A DNA stretch of 64,000 bases from Bacteroidaceae bacterium (GCA_011959205.1 BLLV01000007.1:41995-105994); one strand, 5' to 3'. Positions 9,304 to 17,169 are shown, numbered from the stretch's first letter. Notes: generated from the sequence alone by a model not told the origin. Made by a program: numbers and translations.

Positions 9304-9900
9304 ATGAGGATGAATGGAAATATATTTTTGAAATTCTCGTTGCCTTTTTTTACACTTTTTTATTTCCCTTTACTTGTATGTTATTTATTATCGAAGAAAA
9401 GAGAAATTATAAATACAGACGTAAATCGTTGGGCAAAACATCAACCTTTTTATTATAGGGGTGTGAAGAATTCGTTTGTGCGTTTGATTATTGCGATTAT
9501 TCTTAAACCTGAATTCCGAAAACAGCTTATTTGGAGATTAGGAGGTTATAAATATATTATTTTTAATTTTCTATATGGAAAATCTAACACTTTATATATA
9601 GAAAGATCGACCGTAATTGGTCAAGGCTTTATGGTTATTCATGGAAATGGTACAGTTATAGGGGGAGGCAGTATAATAGGTAATAATTTTACTATCTATC
9701 AAAATGCAACTATAGGATATAATAATGGTTTTCCAACTATTGGAAATAATGTTTTTATAGGTGCGGGTGCTGTAGTTATTGGAAAGATTAGAATAGGTAA
9801 TAATGTAAAGATTGGTGCAGGTGCTGTTGTGATAGAAGATGTTCCTGATAATTGTACTGTAGTTGGACCTAAAGCTAAGGTTATTTTAAGGGAGTTGTAA
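9304..9900 (+). CDS. Hexapeptide-repeat acetyltransferase (serine acetyltransferase-like)
   Basis: A 198-residue left-handed beta-helix acyltransferase. A hydrophobic N-terminal segment (about residues 8-30) suggests membrane attachment. Hexapeptide repeats begin near residue 95 (VIGQGFMVIHGNGTVIGGGS) and continue through TIGNNVFIGAGAVVIGKIRIG and IGAGAVVIEDVPDN. The pattern resembles CysE-type and capsule O-acetyltransferases; in this context it probably acetylates the polysaccharide from acetyl-CoA. It ends the continuous AT-rich run of the operon. The precise acceptor is unknown. Confidence 0.83.
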   Translation: MRMNGNIFLKFSLPFFTLFYFPLLVCYLLSKKREIINTDVNRWAKHQPFYYRGVKNSFVRLIIAIILKPEFRKQLIWRLGGYKYIIFNFLYGKSNTLYIERSTVIGQGFMVIHGNGTVIGGGSIIGNNFTIYQNATIGYNNGFPTIGNNVFIGAGAVVIGKIRIGNNVKIGAGAVVIEDVPDNCTVVGPKAKVILREL

Positions 9901-10035
9901 GGAATAATTAAAAAGCCAGAATATTGTTATTATTGAATAGCGTAACTATTATGATGATATTATTAGGCAAAGTGTTTTTCTTATTGAGCCTTGAGAAAAT
10001 AAAATTTGCTTTGAAAATTAAAAGTAAGATAATAA

Positions 10036-10794
10036 ATGAAAGCTAAAACGATAGTTCGCTTCCTTAATCTTAATATCCTCTCTCTTACCCAAAAAGAGTT
10101 GTTAGAACAAATGGCCGAAGGTGTACTCTACACCCCCAACCTCGACCACTTAATAAAGCTTCAGCATGACAGAGAGTTCTACGACATCTATCAGCAAGCG
10201 GAATGGATAGTATGCGATAGCCAGATTCTTTATCTTGCATCAAAACTATTAAAGCGATCCTTACCGATGGCTATTCCGGGAAGCAGTTTCTTTACGGCAT
10301 TCTATAACTATCATGCCAATAATCCCAATTGTAAAATTTTTCTGTTAGGAGCAGCCGAGGGAGTTGCTAAAAAGGCGATGGAGAATATAAACAGGAGAGT
10401 AGGGAGGCAAATAGTGGTCGGCGCTCATTCACCTTCTTACGGTTTCGAGAAGAACGAACAGGAGTGTGAAGAACTGATACATATTGTCAATGAAAGTGGT
10501 GCTACTGTGTTGTTGGTCGGAGTTGGTGCACCCAAGCAAGAAAAGTGGATAGCAAAATACCGTAGCCGTATGTCCGGTGTGAAATTATTTATGGCTCTTG
10601 GTGCTACCATCGACTTCGAAGCCGGCAACATAAAGCGTGCTCCCAGAATATTCCAAATCTTGGCGATGGAATGGTTCTATCGCTTTCTGAAAGAACCCAA
10701 GCGACTGTTCAAACGCTATTTTATAGATGATATTCAGTTCTTTTACTATTTTGCAAAACAATTATTGGGGCTTTACAAAGATCCTTTTGCATAG
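10036..10794 (+). CDS. WecG/TagA/CpsF family glycosyltransferase
   Basis: A 252-residue GT26-type transferase, the family that adds N-acetylmannosamine (TagA) or ManNAcA (WecG) to lipid-linked GlcNAc early in polymer assembly. Visible family blocks are YTPNLDHL near residue 33, VCDSQILYLASK near residue 60, IFLLGAAEGVA near residue 98, VGVGAPKQEKWI (about residue 157) and the C-terminal AMEWFYRFLKEPKRL. Base composition is clearly less AT-rich than the ten preceding genes, so it may belong to the conserved frame of the locus rather than the variable insert. The C-terminus is basic, consistent with peripheral membrane binding. Confidence 0.88.
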   Translation: MKAKTIVRFLNLNILSLTQKELLEQMAEGVLYTPNLDHLIKLQHDREFYDIYQQAEWIVCDSQILYLASKLLKRSLPMAIPGSSFFTAFYNYHANNPNCKIFLLGAAEGVAKKAMENINRRVGRQIVVGAHSPSYGFEKNEQECEELIHIVNESGATVLLVGVGAPKQEKWIAKYRSRMSGVKLFMALGATIDFEAGNIKRAPRIFQILAMEWFYRFLKEPKRLFKRYFIDDIQFFYYFAKQLLGLYKDPFA

Positions 10795-10930
10795 TTTCCA
10801 TAAACTATATAAGGAAACAATGGGCAGGAGCAGAATGAAAGACACCAGCCAAACCATCCCATTCAATACTAATAACACTATCGCTTGCAAACGTTTCATG
10901 GAAGCAAAGATAGATGGATTTCTCATAATA

Positions 10931-11752
10931 ATGAGTAGAAAAATACGATTAATTTTAGTATGCCTTATTGCGATTAGCTCGTTACAGAGTCAGGCACAGG
11001 CGCTATACGGCACAACGGGACTTCTTCATGCCCCCACTGCCGAGATGCAAAAAGACAAGACATTTATGGCGGGCGGGAATGTGTTACATCTTGTTCCGTT
11101 GCAGTATCTTACTACCAATGAGATAAAATACACATTCAATTATTATCTGAACATAACCATCTTCCCCTGGCTCGAAGTGGGATACACCTGCACCATCAAT
11201 TATGCGGAGCATGGCTCCACTTATTTTCCGGAGCAGTCTTGGGGAAAGTACACCAATCAGGACCGCGCCTTCAATGCCCGTCTGCGGTTGTGGAAAGAAG
11301 GCTGGTGGAAGCCTTGGACTCCGCAGATAGTCCTTGGTCTGGACGATCCCACCTCGCATGAATCATACGGCGGTGGGGCTATCAAGTTCGATGAGGACGG
11401 TATGCAGAACAATCATTTTACACGATATTATCTGGCGGCAACCAAGCATTTCAGTTTCGCTGGGGTAGGGACGCTGGGCGTTCACGCTGCATACGTGGAT
11501 TACCGTGCCTGCTGGTTCCCTCATTACAGAAGGCCTGCCGCGGGTGTGAATTTCAAATTCAATCTATTGCCGGAAGACAACCTGGCGGTGAAAGCTTTGA
11601 ACGGACTGGATCTGATGGCCGAATATGACGCCCGCACCGTGAACATCGGAGCACACTACCAGCTTTGGAAAGACCACATCAATCTGATTGCCGAATTGAA
11701 CAACGGGAAATACTTCTCCGGCGGCATTTACTTCAAAATCCATCTGAAATGA
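10931..11752 (+). CDS. YjbH-like exported outer-membrane-type protein
   Basis: A 273-residue exported protein from the ATG at 10931, where a signal peptide is clear (basic MSRKIR, hydrophobic core, then SQAQA cleavage region). An in-frame start near 10727 would bury this signal, so the downstream start is preferred. The mature part has YGTTGLLHAPTAEM, an N-terminal block typical of YjbH-family exopolysaccharide proteins, and alternating aromatic strands ending in KIHLK, consistent with a beta-barrel. Its place at the end of a polysaccharide locus fits a role in export or surface assembly, which is inferred. A hairpin terminator follows at 11865. Confidence 0.72.
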   Translation: MSRKIRLILVCLIAISSLQSQAQALYGTTGLLHAPTAEMQKDKTFMAGGNVLHLVPLQYLTTNEIKYTFNYYLNITIFPWLEVGYTCTINYAEHGSTYFPEQSWGKYTNQDRAFNARLRLWKEGWWKPWTPQIVLGLDDPTSHESYGGGAIKFDEDGMQNNHFTRYYLAATKHFSFAGVGTLGVHAAYVDYRACWFPHYRRPAAGVNFKFNLLPEDNLAVKALNGLDLMAEYDARTVNIGAHYQLWKDHINLIAELNNGKYFSGGIYFKIHLK

Positions 11753-11864
11753 TAAAAAAGATTATCCGATTAGGATTTCCGGAATAGATTTTGTTCCTTT
11801 GTAAAAAAGGAGGATTTATAGTTGGAAATAAAATAACTATAACTCCATGCATTCCAGGTGTAAA

Positions 11865-11912
11865 AAACCGCCATAGAGGCAGTCTCCATACAGAGGCGCT
11901 CTATGGCGGTTT
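11865..11912 (+). terminator. Hairpin terminator after the polysaccharide locus
   Basis: AAACCGCCATAGAG pairs perfectly with CTCTATGGCGGTTT across a 20-nt loop. It sits about 110 bp after the YjbH-like stop codon and upstream of the convergent small HTH-like gene, so it could serve both strands; the minus-strand copy ends in a T run. Confidence 0.7.
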
Positions 11913-11965
11913 CCCGTTTCCCCCCGTTTACAGAGGGAAATTCCCACCTCGTGGAAGCCGGGAGG

Positions 11966-12218
11966 TTACTCTTCCATTTTGAGCTTGCTCAGTCCTTTCA
12001 GGATGTGCTCCATGGCTTCTTTGTAAATCTCCGGTCTCTCCCTTTCCAGCCATTTCATCATTTTAAAGTAAGAATTTGGAGTCACAATCTTTCCGTCGCG
12101 AATTTTGGTGGCGGTACTTCGGCCTATCACACCTTCGTCGTCCAAGTTGCTGGGGTTCAAATCGTGTTTTCGTACGGCATTACCGATACAGATGCTGATG
12201 ACTTCAAATTTTTTTCAT
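11966..12218 (-). pseudogene. Small HTH-like regulator with apparent frameshift in a 7-A tract after the start codon
   Basis: Minus-strand frame of about 83 codons ending at 11966. The region around GVIGRSTATKIRDG looks like a helix-turn-helix segment, followed by a charged helical tail. The only ATG (12218-12216) is out of frame: ATG AAA AAA A leads to an immediate TGA at 12206-12204, whereas removing one A from the seven-A run (12215-12209) would give MKKFEVIS joined to the intact frame. A TAnnTTTG element lies upstream at 12299-12292. It may be a real frameshift, a phase-variable tract, a slippage-expressed gene or a sequencing error. Alternatively translation could start at a TTG codon (12160). 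Confidence 0.5.
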
Positions 12219-12291
12219 GTCAATAAAAAATTAAATTGTTAAATAATAATATGTAAATAGCATAATCATAGCTACTTACAAAATGTCCCGG

Positions 12292-12299
12292 CAAAGATA
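12292..12299 (-). promoter_or_regulatory. -7 element TATCTTTG for the small HTH-like gene
   Basis: An exact match to the Bacteroidetes TAnnTTTG element on the minus strand, about 75 bp upstream of the ATG at 12218. No convincing -33 partner was seen. Confidence 0.5.
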
Positions 12300-12393
12300 C
12301 GAAATATTTATTAACAATTGCCTGTTTTTGTGAGCAATGCCCTATTTCTTTTTTGTGTTCCTTTGCATTATAATTGATGCTAACGCTAAAAAA

Positions 12394-13548
12394 ATGGATT
12401 ATACAGAGCAGTTTATCCGGCTGAATTGCAGCTTGATGTCGGATTACAAAATGATGAAGCTGAATGCCGACATGAAATGCATGGGGCTGGGATTGTATCT
12501 TAAAACGATCTTGTTTCTGCGGAAACAGGAGGAGTACAAACATGATTTTAACGAACTGGATTTATTGGCCGAACAATGGGGCGTTACCGTGGAAAATCTG
12601 CAACATCTTATCAAAGACTTTAACTTGTTTGTTATTACAGAGGACGGGTATTTCCGATCTCTCTATTTGGATGAGGTGATGGGGTATCAGAACAAACTTT
12701 TGGAGAAACGTGCCGCCGCCGGTAGTAAAGGAGGAAAAAGCAGTAAGAAAAAGACGGTGAAAGCAACTGTGCCCACAGCGTCTGAAATAGGGAGGGACGG
12801 AATCAATGAGGGGAAAGGCAGTGATGCACCCTGCATGGATAGCAAGGAGGAAATCTACATGGCGAACAGTGCGGAAAACAACGTGAAAAACAGTGCGGAA
12901 AGCATGAAAAATGCGACTGAAAAAAACACGGATGAATTTTTAACCGAAAAATTGTTTCAATTCGTTGATAATGAGTGCTGTAACAAACCTTCGCAAGCAA
13001 GCTTTAAGCAAAACTTTATAAGAGAAGAAGAGAATAGAGAAGAGAAGAAAAACAACAGTAACAAAGAAAAAGAAATAATTGCTGTTACTGCTGTTGATGA
13101 ACCTCCCCGATTTTCCGAATCTTCCGAAACGATCCCCCGATGGGAACAATGCATCAATGAAGCTTTCACCATCCGGAGTTGGCTGGAGGCTGTGGGGATG
13201 ATGTCGGGCTTGAAGGAACTCTTTTTGAACAATCTTTCTTTTATTCGTGATTTGTTCAAAAAGCATGTCGTGGCACAGGGAAACACAGGAGGAATCACTT
13301 CCGTGTCCGAAGCACAGGCCTATTTCGCCAATTACATCCGCCGAGAAAGGCCCACCCGTCTTTTCTTGGAAGAAAAGTTGAAAGAAAGGAGCCGGATGCA
13401 AAAAGAATCGGTCTCATTCTCGCCCTACGAGTCGTACAACCCGCAGACCGGCGAACGTTCGTACTGCGGAGTGCCCCTTCCCGCCGATGCACCGCCGCGT
13501 CCCAACGGACGTGTCACCTGGGATAACCTGAAACAGAGGTGGATATGA
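12394..13548 (+). CDS. DUF4373 (Lin1244/Lin1753-like) protein
   Basis: A 384-residue protein starting at the ATG at 12394 (MDYTEQFIRLNCSLM); earlier in-frame codons encode an unrelated leader. The N-terminal 110 residues match the DUF4373/Lin1244-type domain seen in phage and plasmid replication-initiation regions, with SDYKMMKLNADMKCMGLGLY as a recognisable block. A long polar, low-complexity linker (about residues 115-240, rich in Lys, Glu and Asn) follows, then a helical C-terminal domain. It is coupled to the primase-helicase gene by an ATGA overlap, so a replication or loader role is plausible but unproven. Confidence 0.75.
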   Translation: MDYTEQFIRLNCSLMSDYKMMKLNADMKCMGLGLYLKTILFLRKQEEYKHDFNELDLLAEQWGVTVENLQHLIKDFNLFVITEDGYFRSLYLDEVMGYQNKLLEKRAAAGSKGGKSSKKKTVKATVPTASEIGRDGINEGKGSDAPCMDSKEEIYMANSAENNVKNSAESMKNATEKNTDEFLTEKLFQFVDNECCNKPSQASFKQNFIREEENREEKKNNSNKEKEIIAVTAVDEPPRFSESSETIPRWEQCINEAFTIRSWLEAVGMMSGLKELFLNNLSFIRDLFKKHVVAQGNTGGITSVSEAQAYFANYIRRERPTRLFLEEKLKERSRMQKESVSFSPYESYNPQTGERSYCGVPLPADAPPRPNGRVTWDNLKQRWI

Positions 13549-15428
13549 CACGCGAAGAACATGCCGACTATGTGCGGTGGCTGAAAAACCTGCCGCGTAG
13601 AAAAGACCATTTCCGTATGCCTTGTCCCGAATGTTCCGCAACGCGAAGCAATCCCAACGACCCTTCGTTCAGTGTGCATATCACCCGTGAAGGGGGATGG
13701 GCGAAGTGCTTTCATTGTGATTTCGCCATAGCGTGGAACGAGGAGGAGATGCGGAAAAGAGAACAGAAACAACAAGACCGGGAACGGCAGAAACAGCAGA
13801 AGAATGCACCGCAGCAACGCACCACGGCGCCGCGAAAGCCGCACATTCCCCTGCAACCGCCTATGCATTACGTATGCCCGGTAATCAATAAAAACAAACA
13901 AATTATGAATGGAGAAATGATGGAATACATGGTCGGCAGACGAGGTATTCCGATGGACGTCCTGACAAGGATGAAGATAGAGGAACGCATGGAATTCCTG
14001 CCGCAGACCGGCAAGGAAGAAGCCTGCATCTGCTTCCCTTACCTGGAGGACGGAGTAATGAAAAACATGAAATTCCGGGATGCCGCGAAGCATTTCAAGA
14101 TGGTGAAAGGAGCCGAGCTGATTCCTTGGAACATAGACGCCATAAAAGGAAAGGAAAAGTGCTACATCACCGAGGGCGAGATCGATGCCCTCAGCCTGAT
14201 AGCCGCAGGACTGGAGGAAGTGGTGTCCGTACCCAACGGAGCCGGAGGCGCGAACCTTCAGTGGCTGGACCGCTTCGTGGAGTCGCACTTCGATGACAAG
14301 ACGGAAATCATCCTGGCCATGGATACCGACAAGCGCGGAGTGGAGTTGCGCGACGAGCTGGTGCGCCGCCTGGGCATGGACCGCTGCAAGGTGGTGGCCT
14401 GGGGCGAAGGCTGCAAGGACGCCAACGAGTATCTGCTGAAATATGACCTCCCCCGGCTCCGCCAGCAGGTGGAGCAAGCGGCGGAAATACCTCTGGAGGG
14501 AGTATTCTGCCCCATGGACGAATGGGATACGCTGATGGATATTTATTACAACGGCATGCCGGAGGGGGCCGATACGGGGTTGGAGAATCTGGACCGCCTG
14601 ATCAAGTTCGAGCGGGGATTTGTGCTCACGGTCACAGGCGTTCCCGGCAGCGGGAAGAGCGAGTTTGTGGACGAACTCGTCATGCGCCTGCTCCTGCGCC
14701 ACGACTGGAAGGTGGGCTATTTCAGTCCCGAGAACACCCCGCTGGCCTATCACTACCGCAAGCTGATACGCCGCGTGGTGGGCAAGCGTTTCGAGCACCA
14801 GGGGATGCCGTTGCCGGAAGCCGGACAGGCCATCCGTTACCTGGCGCAGAGTGTCTTCTCCATTATGCCGAAAGAGGACTTCTCGGTAGAGAGCATACTC
14901 CGCATTGCCGCCCAGCTGGTGAGCCGGAAGGGGGTGAAGGTACTGGTAGTGGATCCGTTCAACCGCTTCGAGCATCAAATTCCCGACTGGGAGACGGAAA
15001 CACAATACATCAGCCGTATCTTCGATGAGTTCTCCAATTTTGCCGTGAAGCACAAGGTGTTGCTCATCCTGGTGGCGCACCCCACCAAGTTGCGCCGCGA
15101 ACCGGGCAGCAAACGCTGGCCGGTGCCCACGCTCTATGACATCAACGGCTCGGCAGCCTTCTTCAACAAGACGGATTATGGCATGGTAATAGACCGTAAC
15201 GATGAGCTGGGGCAGGTGCTGGTGCGTGTGGCCAAGGTACGTTTCGACCATCTGGGCGGGCCGGGAGACGCCTTTTTCGCCTTCAGCACCTACAACGGAC
15301 GCTACACCCCTACCGAGGAGAGGACATTGGATCATAATCCGCCCGAACCGAAGTGGGATCGTACCAATTTCCTGACGGAGAAGCTGAAGCCCGGACAGCA
15401 GGAGCTGGAGTTTAATGAGGGGGAATGA
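13545..15428 (+). CDS. Twinkle/T7 gp4-like primase-helicase (zinc finger, TOPRIM, RecA/DnaB core)
   Basis: A 627-residue protein joining three modules. An N-terminal zinc-binding domain has CPEC (about residue 27) and CFHC (about residue 56). A TOPRIM domain has ITEGEIDALSL (about residue 208) and AMDTDKRG (about residue 258). A C-terminal RecA/DnaB helicase has Walker A TVTGVPGSGKSEF (about residue 362), Walker B-like VLVVDPFNRF (about residue 467) and LILVAHPTKLR. This order matches phage T7 gp4 and mitochondrial Twinkle. The start ATG at 13545 overlaps the DUF4373 stop. The gene is distinctly GC-rich compared with the capsule genes. No integrase or origin is adjacent, so it may be a domesticated or remnant replication module. 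Confidence 0.85.
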   Translation: MTREEHADYVRWLKNLPRRKDHFRMPCPECSATRSNPNDPSFSVHITREGGWAKCFHCDFAIAWNEEEMRKREQKQQDRERQKQQKNAPQQRTTAPRKPHIPLQPPMHYVCPVINKNKQIMNGEMMEYMVGRRGIPMDVLTRMKIEERMEFLPQTGKEEACICFPYLEDGVMKNMKFRDAAKHFKMVKGAELIPWNIDAIKGKEKCYITEGEIDALSLIAAGLEEVVSVPNGAGGANLQWLDRFVESHFDDKTEIILAMDTDKRGVELRDELVRRLGMDRCKVVAWGEGCKDANEYLLKYDLPRLRQQVEQAAEIPLEGVFCPMDEWDTLMDIYYNGMPEGADTGLENLDRLIKFERGFVLTVTGVPGSGKSEFVDELVMRLLLRHDWKVGYFSPENTPLAYHYRKLIRRVVGKRFEHQGMPLPEAGQAIRYLAQSVFSIMPKEDFSVESILRIAAQLVSRKGVKVLVVDPFNRFEHQIPDWETETQYISRIFDEFSNFAVKHKVLLILVAHPTKLRREPGSKRWPVPTLYDINGSAAFFNKTDYGMVIDRNDELGQVLVRVAKVRFDHLGGPGDAFFAFSTYNGRYTPTEERTLDHNPPEPKWDRTNFLTEKLKPGQQELEFNEGE

Positions 15429-15436
15429 GGCTTTTT

Positions 15437-15859
15437 TTAATTGAGTATCAAGTATTCTTTCACAGCATCAAAACAAGGGCACGGCTTCATGGGATTCAGG
15501 TCATGATGGCCCACGATCAGCGCTTTGGGGAACAGGAGGTGCAGCTCGCGCAGCAGGGCCAGCATACTTCCTTTCTGCATCAGTGTGCGGGTGTCGGCAG
15601 GGGTGCCGTCCGCCGAGAGTCCGCCTTCATAGCAGATGCCTACAGAGTGGCGGTTATGGTTCTTGCAGTGCGCTCCCGGTTTCTCCAGGGGGCGTCCGCG
15701 GTAGATCTCTCCGTCGCGGGTGATGTAGAAATGGTATCCTATGTCTGTGAAACCACGGTGGCGGATGTGATCCTGCCGGCAGGTCTCAAAATCCAGGCTC
15801 CGCCCCTCGGGGGTGGCGGAGCAGTGGATGATAATCAGGGTGATGGTTCTCATGGTCAT
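15437..15859 (-). CDS. N-acetylmuramoyl-L-alanine amidase (Amidase_2/PGRP fold)
   Basis: A 140-residue amidase that would cleave the bond between N-acetylmuramic acid and the peptide stem. The fold is visible from IIIHCSATPEGR (first zinc His), GYHFYITRDGEIYRGRP in the middle, NRHSVGICYEGG, and HHDLNPMKPCPCF near the C-terminus carrying further zinc ligands (His and Cys). There is no signal peptide, so release would need a holin-like partner or lysis. Its start codon overlaps the stop of the tiny smalltalk gene (ATGA), suggesting coupled expression. The same fold occurs in phage endolysins. Confidence 0.88.
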   Translation of the reverse strand: MTMRTITLIIIHCSATPEGRSLDFETCRQDHIRHRGFTDIGYHFYITRDGEIYRGRPLEKPGAHCKNHNRHSVGICYEGGLSADGTPADTRTLMQKGSMLALLRELHLLFPKALIVGHHDLNPMKPCPCFDAVKEYLILN

Positions 15860-15963
15860 CCTATACAGGCGTTCAGTCCCAGCGCGCTGGCAAGGGCGGT
15901 GGCTACGGTGATGATCACTTTCAGAATCACTGTCCAGGTAGTTTTCTTTGTTCTTTCGTTCAT
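15856..15963 (-). CDS. Smalltalk protein, 35 residues, membrane-spanning
   Basis: A tiny protein from the ATG at 15963. A basic, polar N-terminus (MNERTKKTTW) precedes one hydrophobic helix and ends in LGLNACIG. It belongs to the Bacteroidales smalltalk family, named for small size; no function is established. Longer in-frame starts exist but add unrelated sequence. It lies between an HU-like gene and an amidase and overlaps the amidase start by 4 bp. The final LNAC could be read as a lipobox, which would leave a mature tail of only three residues; this is speculative. Confidence 0.75.
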   Translation of the reverse strand: MNERTKKTTWTVILKVIITVATALASALGLNACIG

Positions 15964-16118
15964 AGATTTTTCTTTGGTTTTAGTAAGTTGATAATAAATG
16001 AATTGCGAAGGGAATTCAAGGAAATGTGCCCGAATGAGAACGGTGGGGCATAGGGGCACATTTATCCTTTTAGCGTTGTGTTTCAGACTTCGGTCCCGTT
16101 TCAGTCCTCGGTTTCATC

Positions 16119-16607
16119 TCAGACCTGCTCTCCGTTGTCCGGCTCTTTCTCCTCTCCGGTAAGATCCACATTGGTCTTGCCGGCTTTCAGTGCCTTCACC
16201 ACCAGTCGGGCTGCCTTGCGTGTGGCCACCAGATTGAACACGGCGTCCTCCAGCAGGTTCCGGAAGCGTGGTCCGGCACTCCAGTTCACGTTCAGTTTTT
16301 TGATGTGGACAACGGGGTTGTACTCGGCAGCGGATTCCGCACCCTGACTGTTGATGCCCACGGAGAAGTCGCCCAGGTCGCCCAGCTGTATCTTCTGTCC
16401 TGCCAGAAGCTGCTCGCGCATGCAGTCCACTGCCATGGTGAGGATGGCCACGATGTCCGCACGTTTGTACACACAGCCGTGGCTGGCGATGTGCTCGGCA
16501 AAGCGGTTGATGTCCATCACTTCCGAATACTGTGCACTGGCGTATGCCTTCTTGGCGGCGTCCGCATCCATCGGATTGCCGCGCATAACGATACTGTAAT
16601 TTACCAT
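16119..16607 (-). CDS. HU/IHF-like DNA-binding protein with C-terminal extension
   Basis: A 162-residue histone-like protein of the Bacteroidales HU-related family. The HU core is seen in the helical N-terminal half (INRFAEHIASHGCVYKRADI and MREQLLAGQKIQLGDLGDFS), where GQKIQLGDLGDF corresponds to the conserved HU strand region. A C-terminal stretch beyond the usual 90-residue HU is rich in Lys, Arg and Ala and ends acidic. It leads the minus-strand operon HU-like / smalltalk / amidase. The 195-bp leader between its likely -7 element (16809) and start codon contains three short palindromes. Confidence 0.83.
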   Translation of the reverse strand: MVNYSIVMRGNPMDADAAKKAYASAQYSEVMDINRFAEHIASHGCVYKRADIVAILTMAVDCMREQLLAGQKIQLGDLGDFSVGINSQGAESAAEYNPVVHIKKLNVNWSAGPRFRNLLEDAVFNLVATRKAARLVVKALKAGKTNVDLTGEEKEPDNGEQV

Positions 16608-16718
16608 AGTTTTTAAAAATTAAAAGTTGATCATTAGAAATTAAAAAAATCACTGTTGCCGGAAGATGAAGCCACTTGACTGCTAACCCTGCTAACTGCT
16701 AACCGTTAACCACTCAAA

Positions 16719-16778
16719 AAGATTTATATCTTTCACGTGTAAGATGCTATATCTTACGGCTGTAAGATTATAAATCTT
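16719..16778. repeat. Three tandem imperfect palindromes AAGAT-N-ATCTT, 22-23 bp apart
   Basis: AAGAT arms start at 16719, 16741 and 16764, each followed after 4-5 bases by ATCTT. The middle copy is longer (GTAAGAT/ATCTTAC). They lie in the probable 5' leader of the HU-like gene. A second array of the same type is present at 51220-51280. Confidence 0.75.
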
Positions 16779-16801
16779 TCGCCTTCATCGTTCCGACATT
16801 A

Positions 16802-16809
16802 CAAAGATA
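16802..16809 (-). promoter_or_regulatory. -7 element TATCTTTG for the HU-like operon
   Basis: An exact TAnnTTTG match on the minus strand. It is flanked upstream by the decameric GTTGAT repeats and downstream by the triple palindrome, which places both repeat sets around the transcription start. Confidence 0.5.
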
Positions 16810-16829
16810 CGATGGGTGGATTCAGGAAA

Positions 16830-16879
16830 GTTGATTGTAGTTGATAACAGTTGATTTTAGTTGATTATAGTTGATTATT
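16830..16879 (+). repeat. Five tandem 10-bp repeats of GTTGAT(T/A)NNN
   Basis: Units are GTTGATTGTA, GTTGATAACA, GTTGATTTTA, GTTGATTATA and GTTGATTATT, with no spacer. The 10-bp period places every unit on the same helix face. They sit between the divergent HU-like and DUF4248 genes, directly upstream of the HU -7 element, so an operator or iteron-like role is plausible. Confidence 0.85.
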
Positions 16880-16932
16880 GTTGGAAAAACATTCTTTCCT
16901 CTCGTCCGTTTTTTGTACTTTTATGGAAGTAA

Positions 16933-17169
16933 ATGAAAAGTATGAAAAGTATGGAGAATTTTGAGATACGCACGTATGGCCGCACCGAGCTGGCCCTGTG
17001 TTATTTTCCGGATTTGAATCCGCAGGTAGCTTACCGTAAGTTGCAGTATTGGATTGACTATTATCCTCACCTCAGGGAGGAACTGGAGGCGATGGGCAGT
17101 GGCCTGAGGTGCCGTACCTATATGCCGGCGCAGGTGTTGCTCATTGTGGGGGCGATAGGGGAGCCGTGA
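16933..17169 (+). CDS. DUF4248 family protein
   Basis: A 78-residue protein, with possible starts at codons 1, 4 and 7 because a short KSM repeat occurs at the N-terminus. The body (IRTYGRTELALCYFPD, then AYRKLQYWIDYYP) matches the DUF4248 family, found in Bacteroidales next to capsule loci and HU-like/smalltalk genes. Its predicted helices and small size suggest a DNA- or protein-binding role, but function is unknown. It is divergent from the HU-like operon and shares the repeat-bearing intergenic region. A strong terminator follows at 17214. Confidence 0.8.
   Translation: MKSMKSMENFEIRTYGRTELALCYFPDLNPQVAYRKLQYWIDYYPHLREELEAMGSGLRCRTYMPAQVLLIVGAIGEP

Noticed and set aside
11791-11982. A 63-codon plus-strand frame after the YjbH-like gene
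   Set aside because: It spans the terminator hairpin and its codons mirror the inverted repeat.
13425-15335. A 636-codon open frame on the minus strand opposite the primase-helicase
   Set aside because: The plus-strand frame has clear zinc-finger, TOPRIM and Walker motifs. The opposite frame is open because of high GC and codon bias, and its His/Arg/Gln-rich translation has no domain.
16830-16879. Decameric repeats considered as a CRISPR array
   Set aside because: Units are 10 bp, directly abutting and without spacers; no cas genes are nearby.
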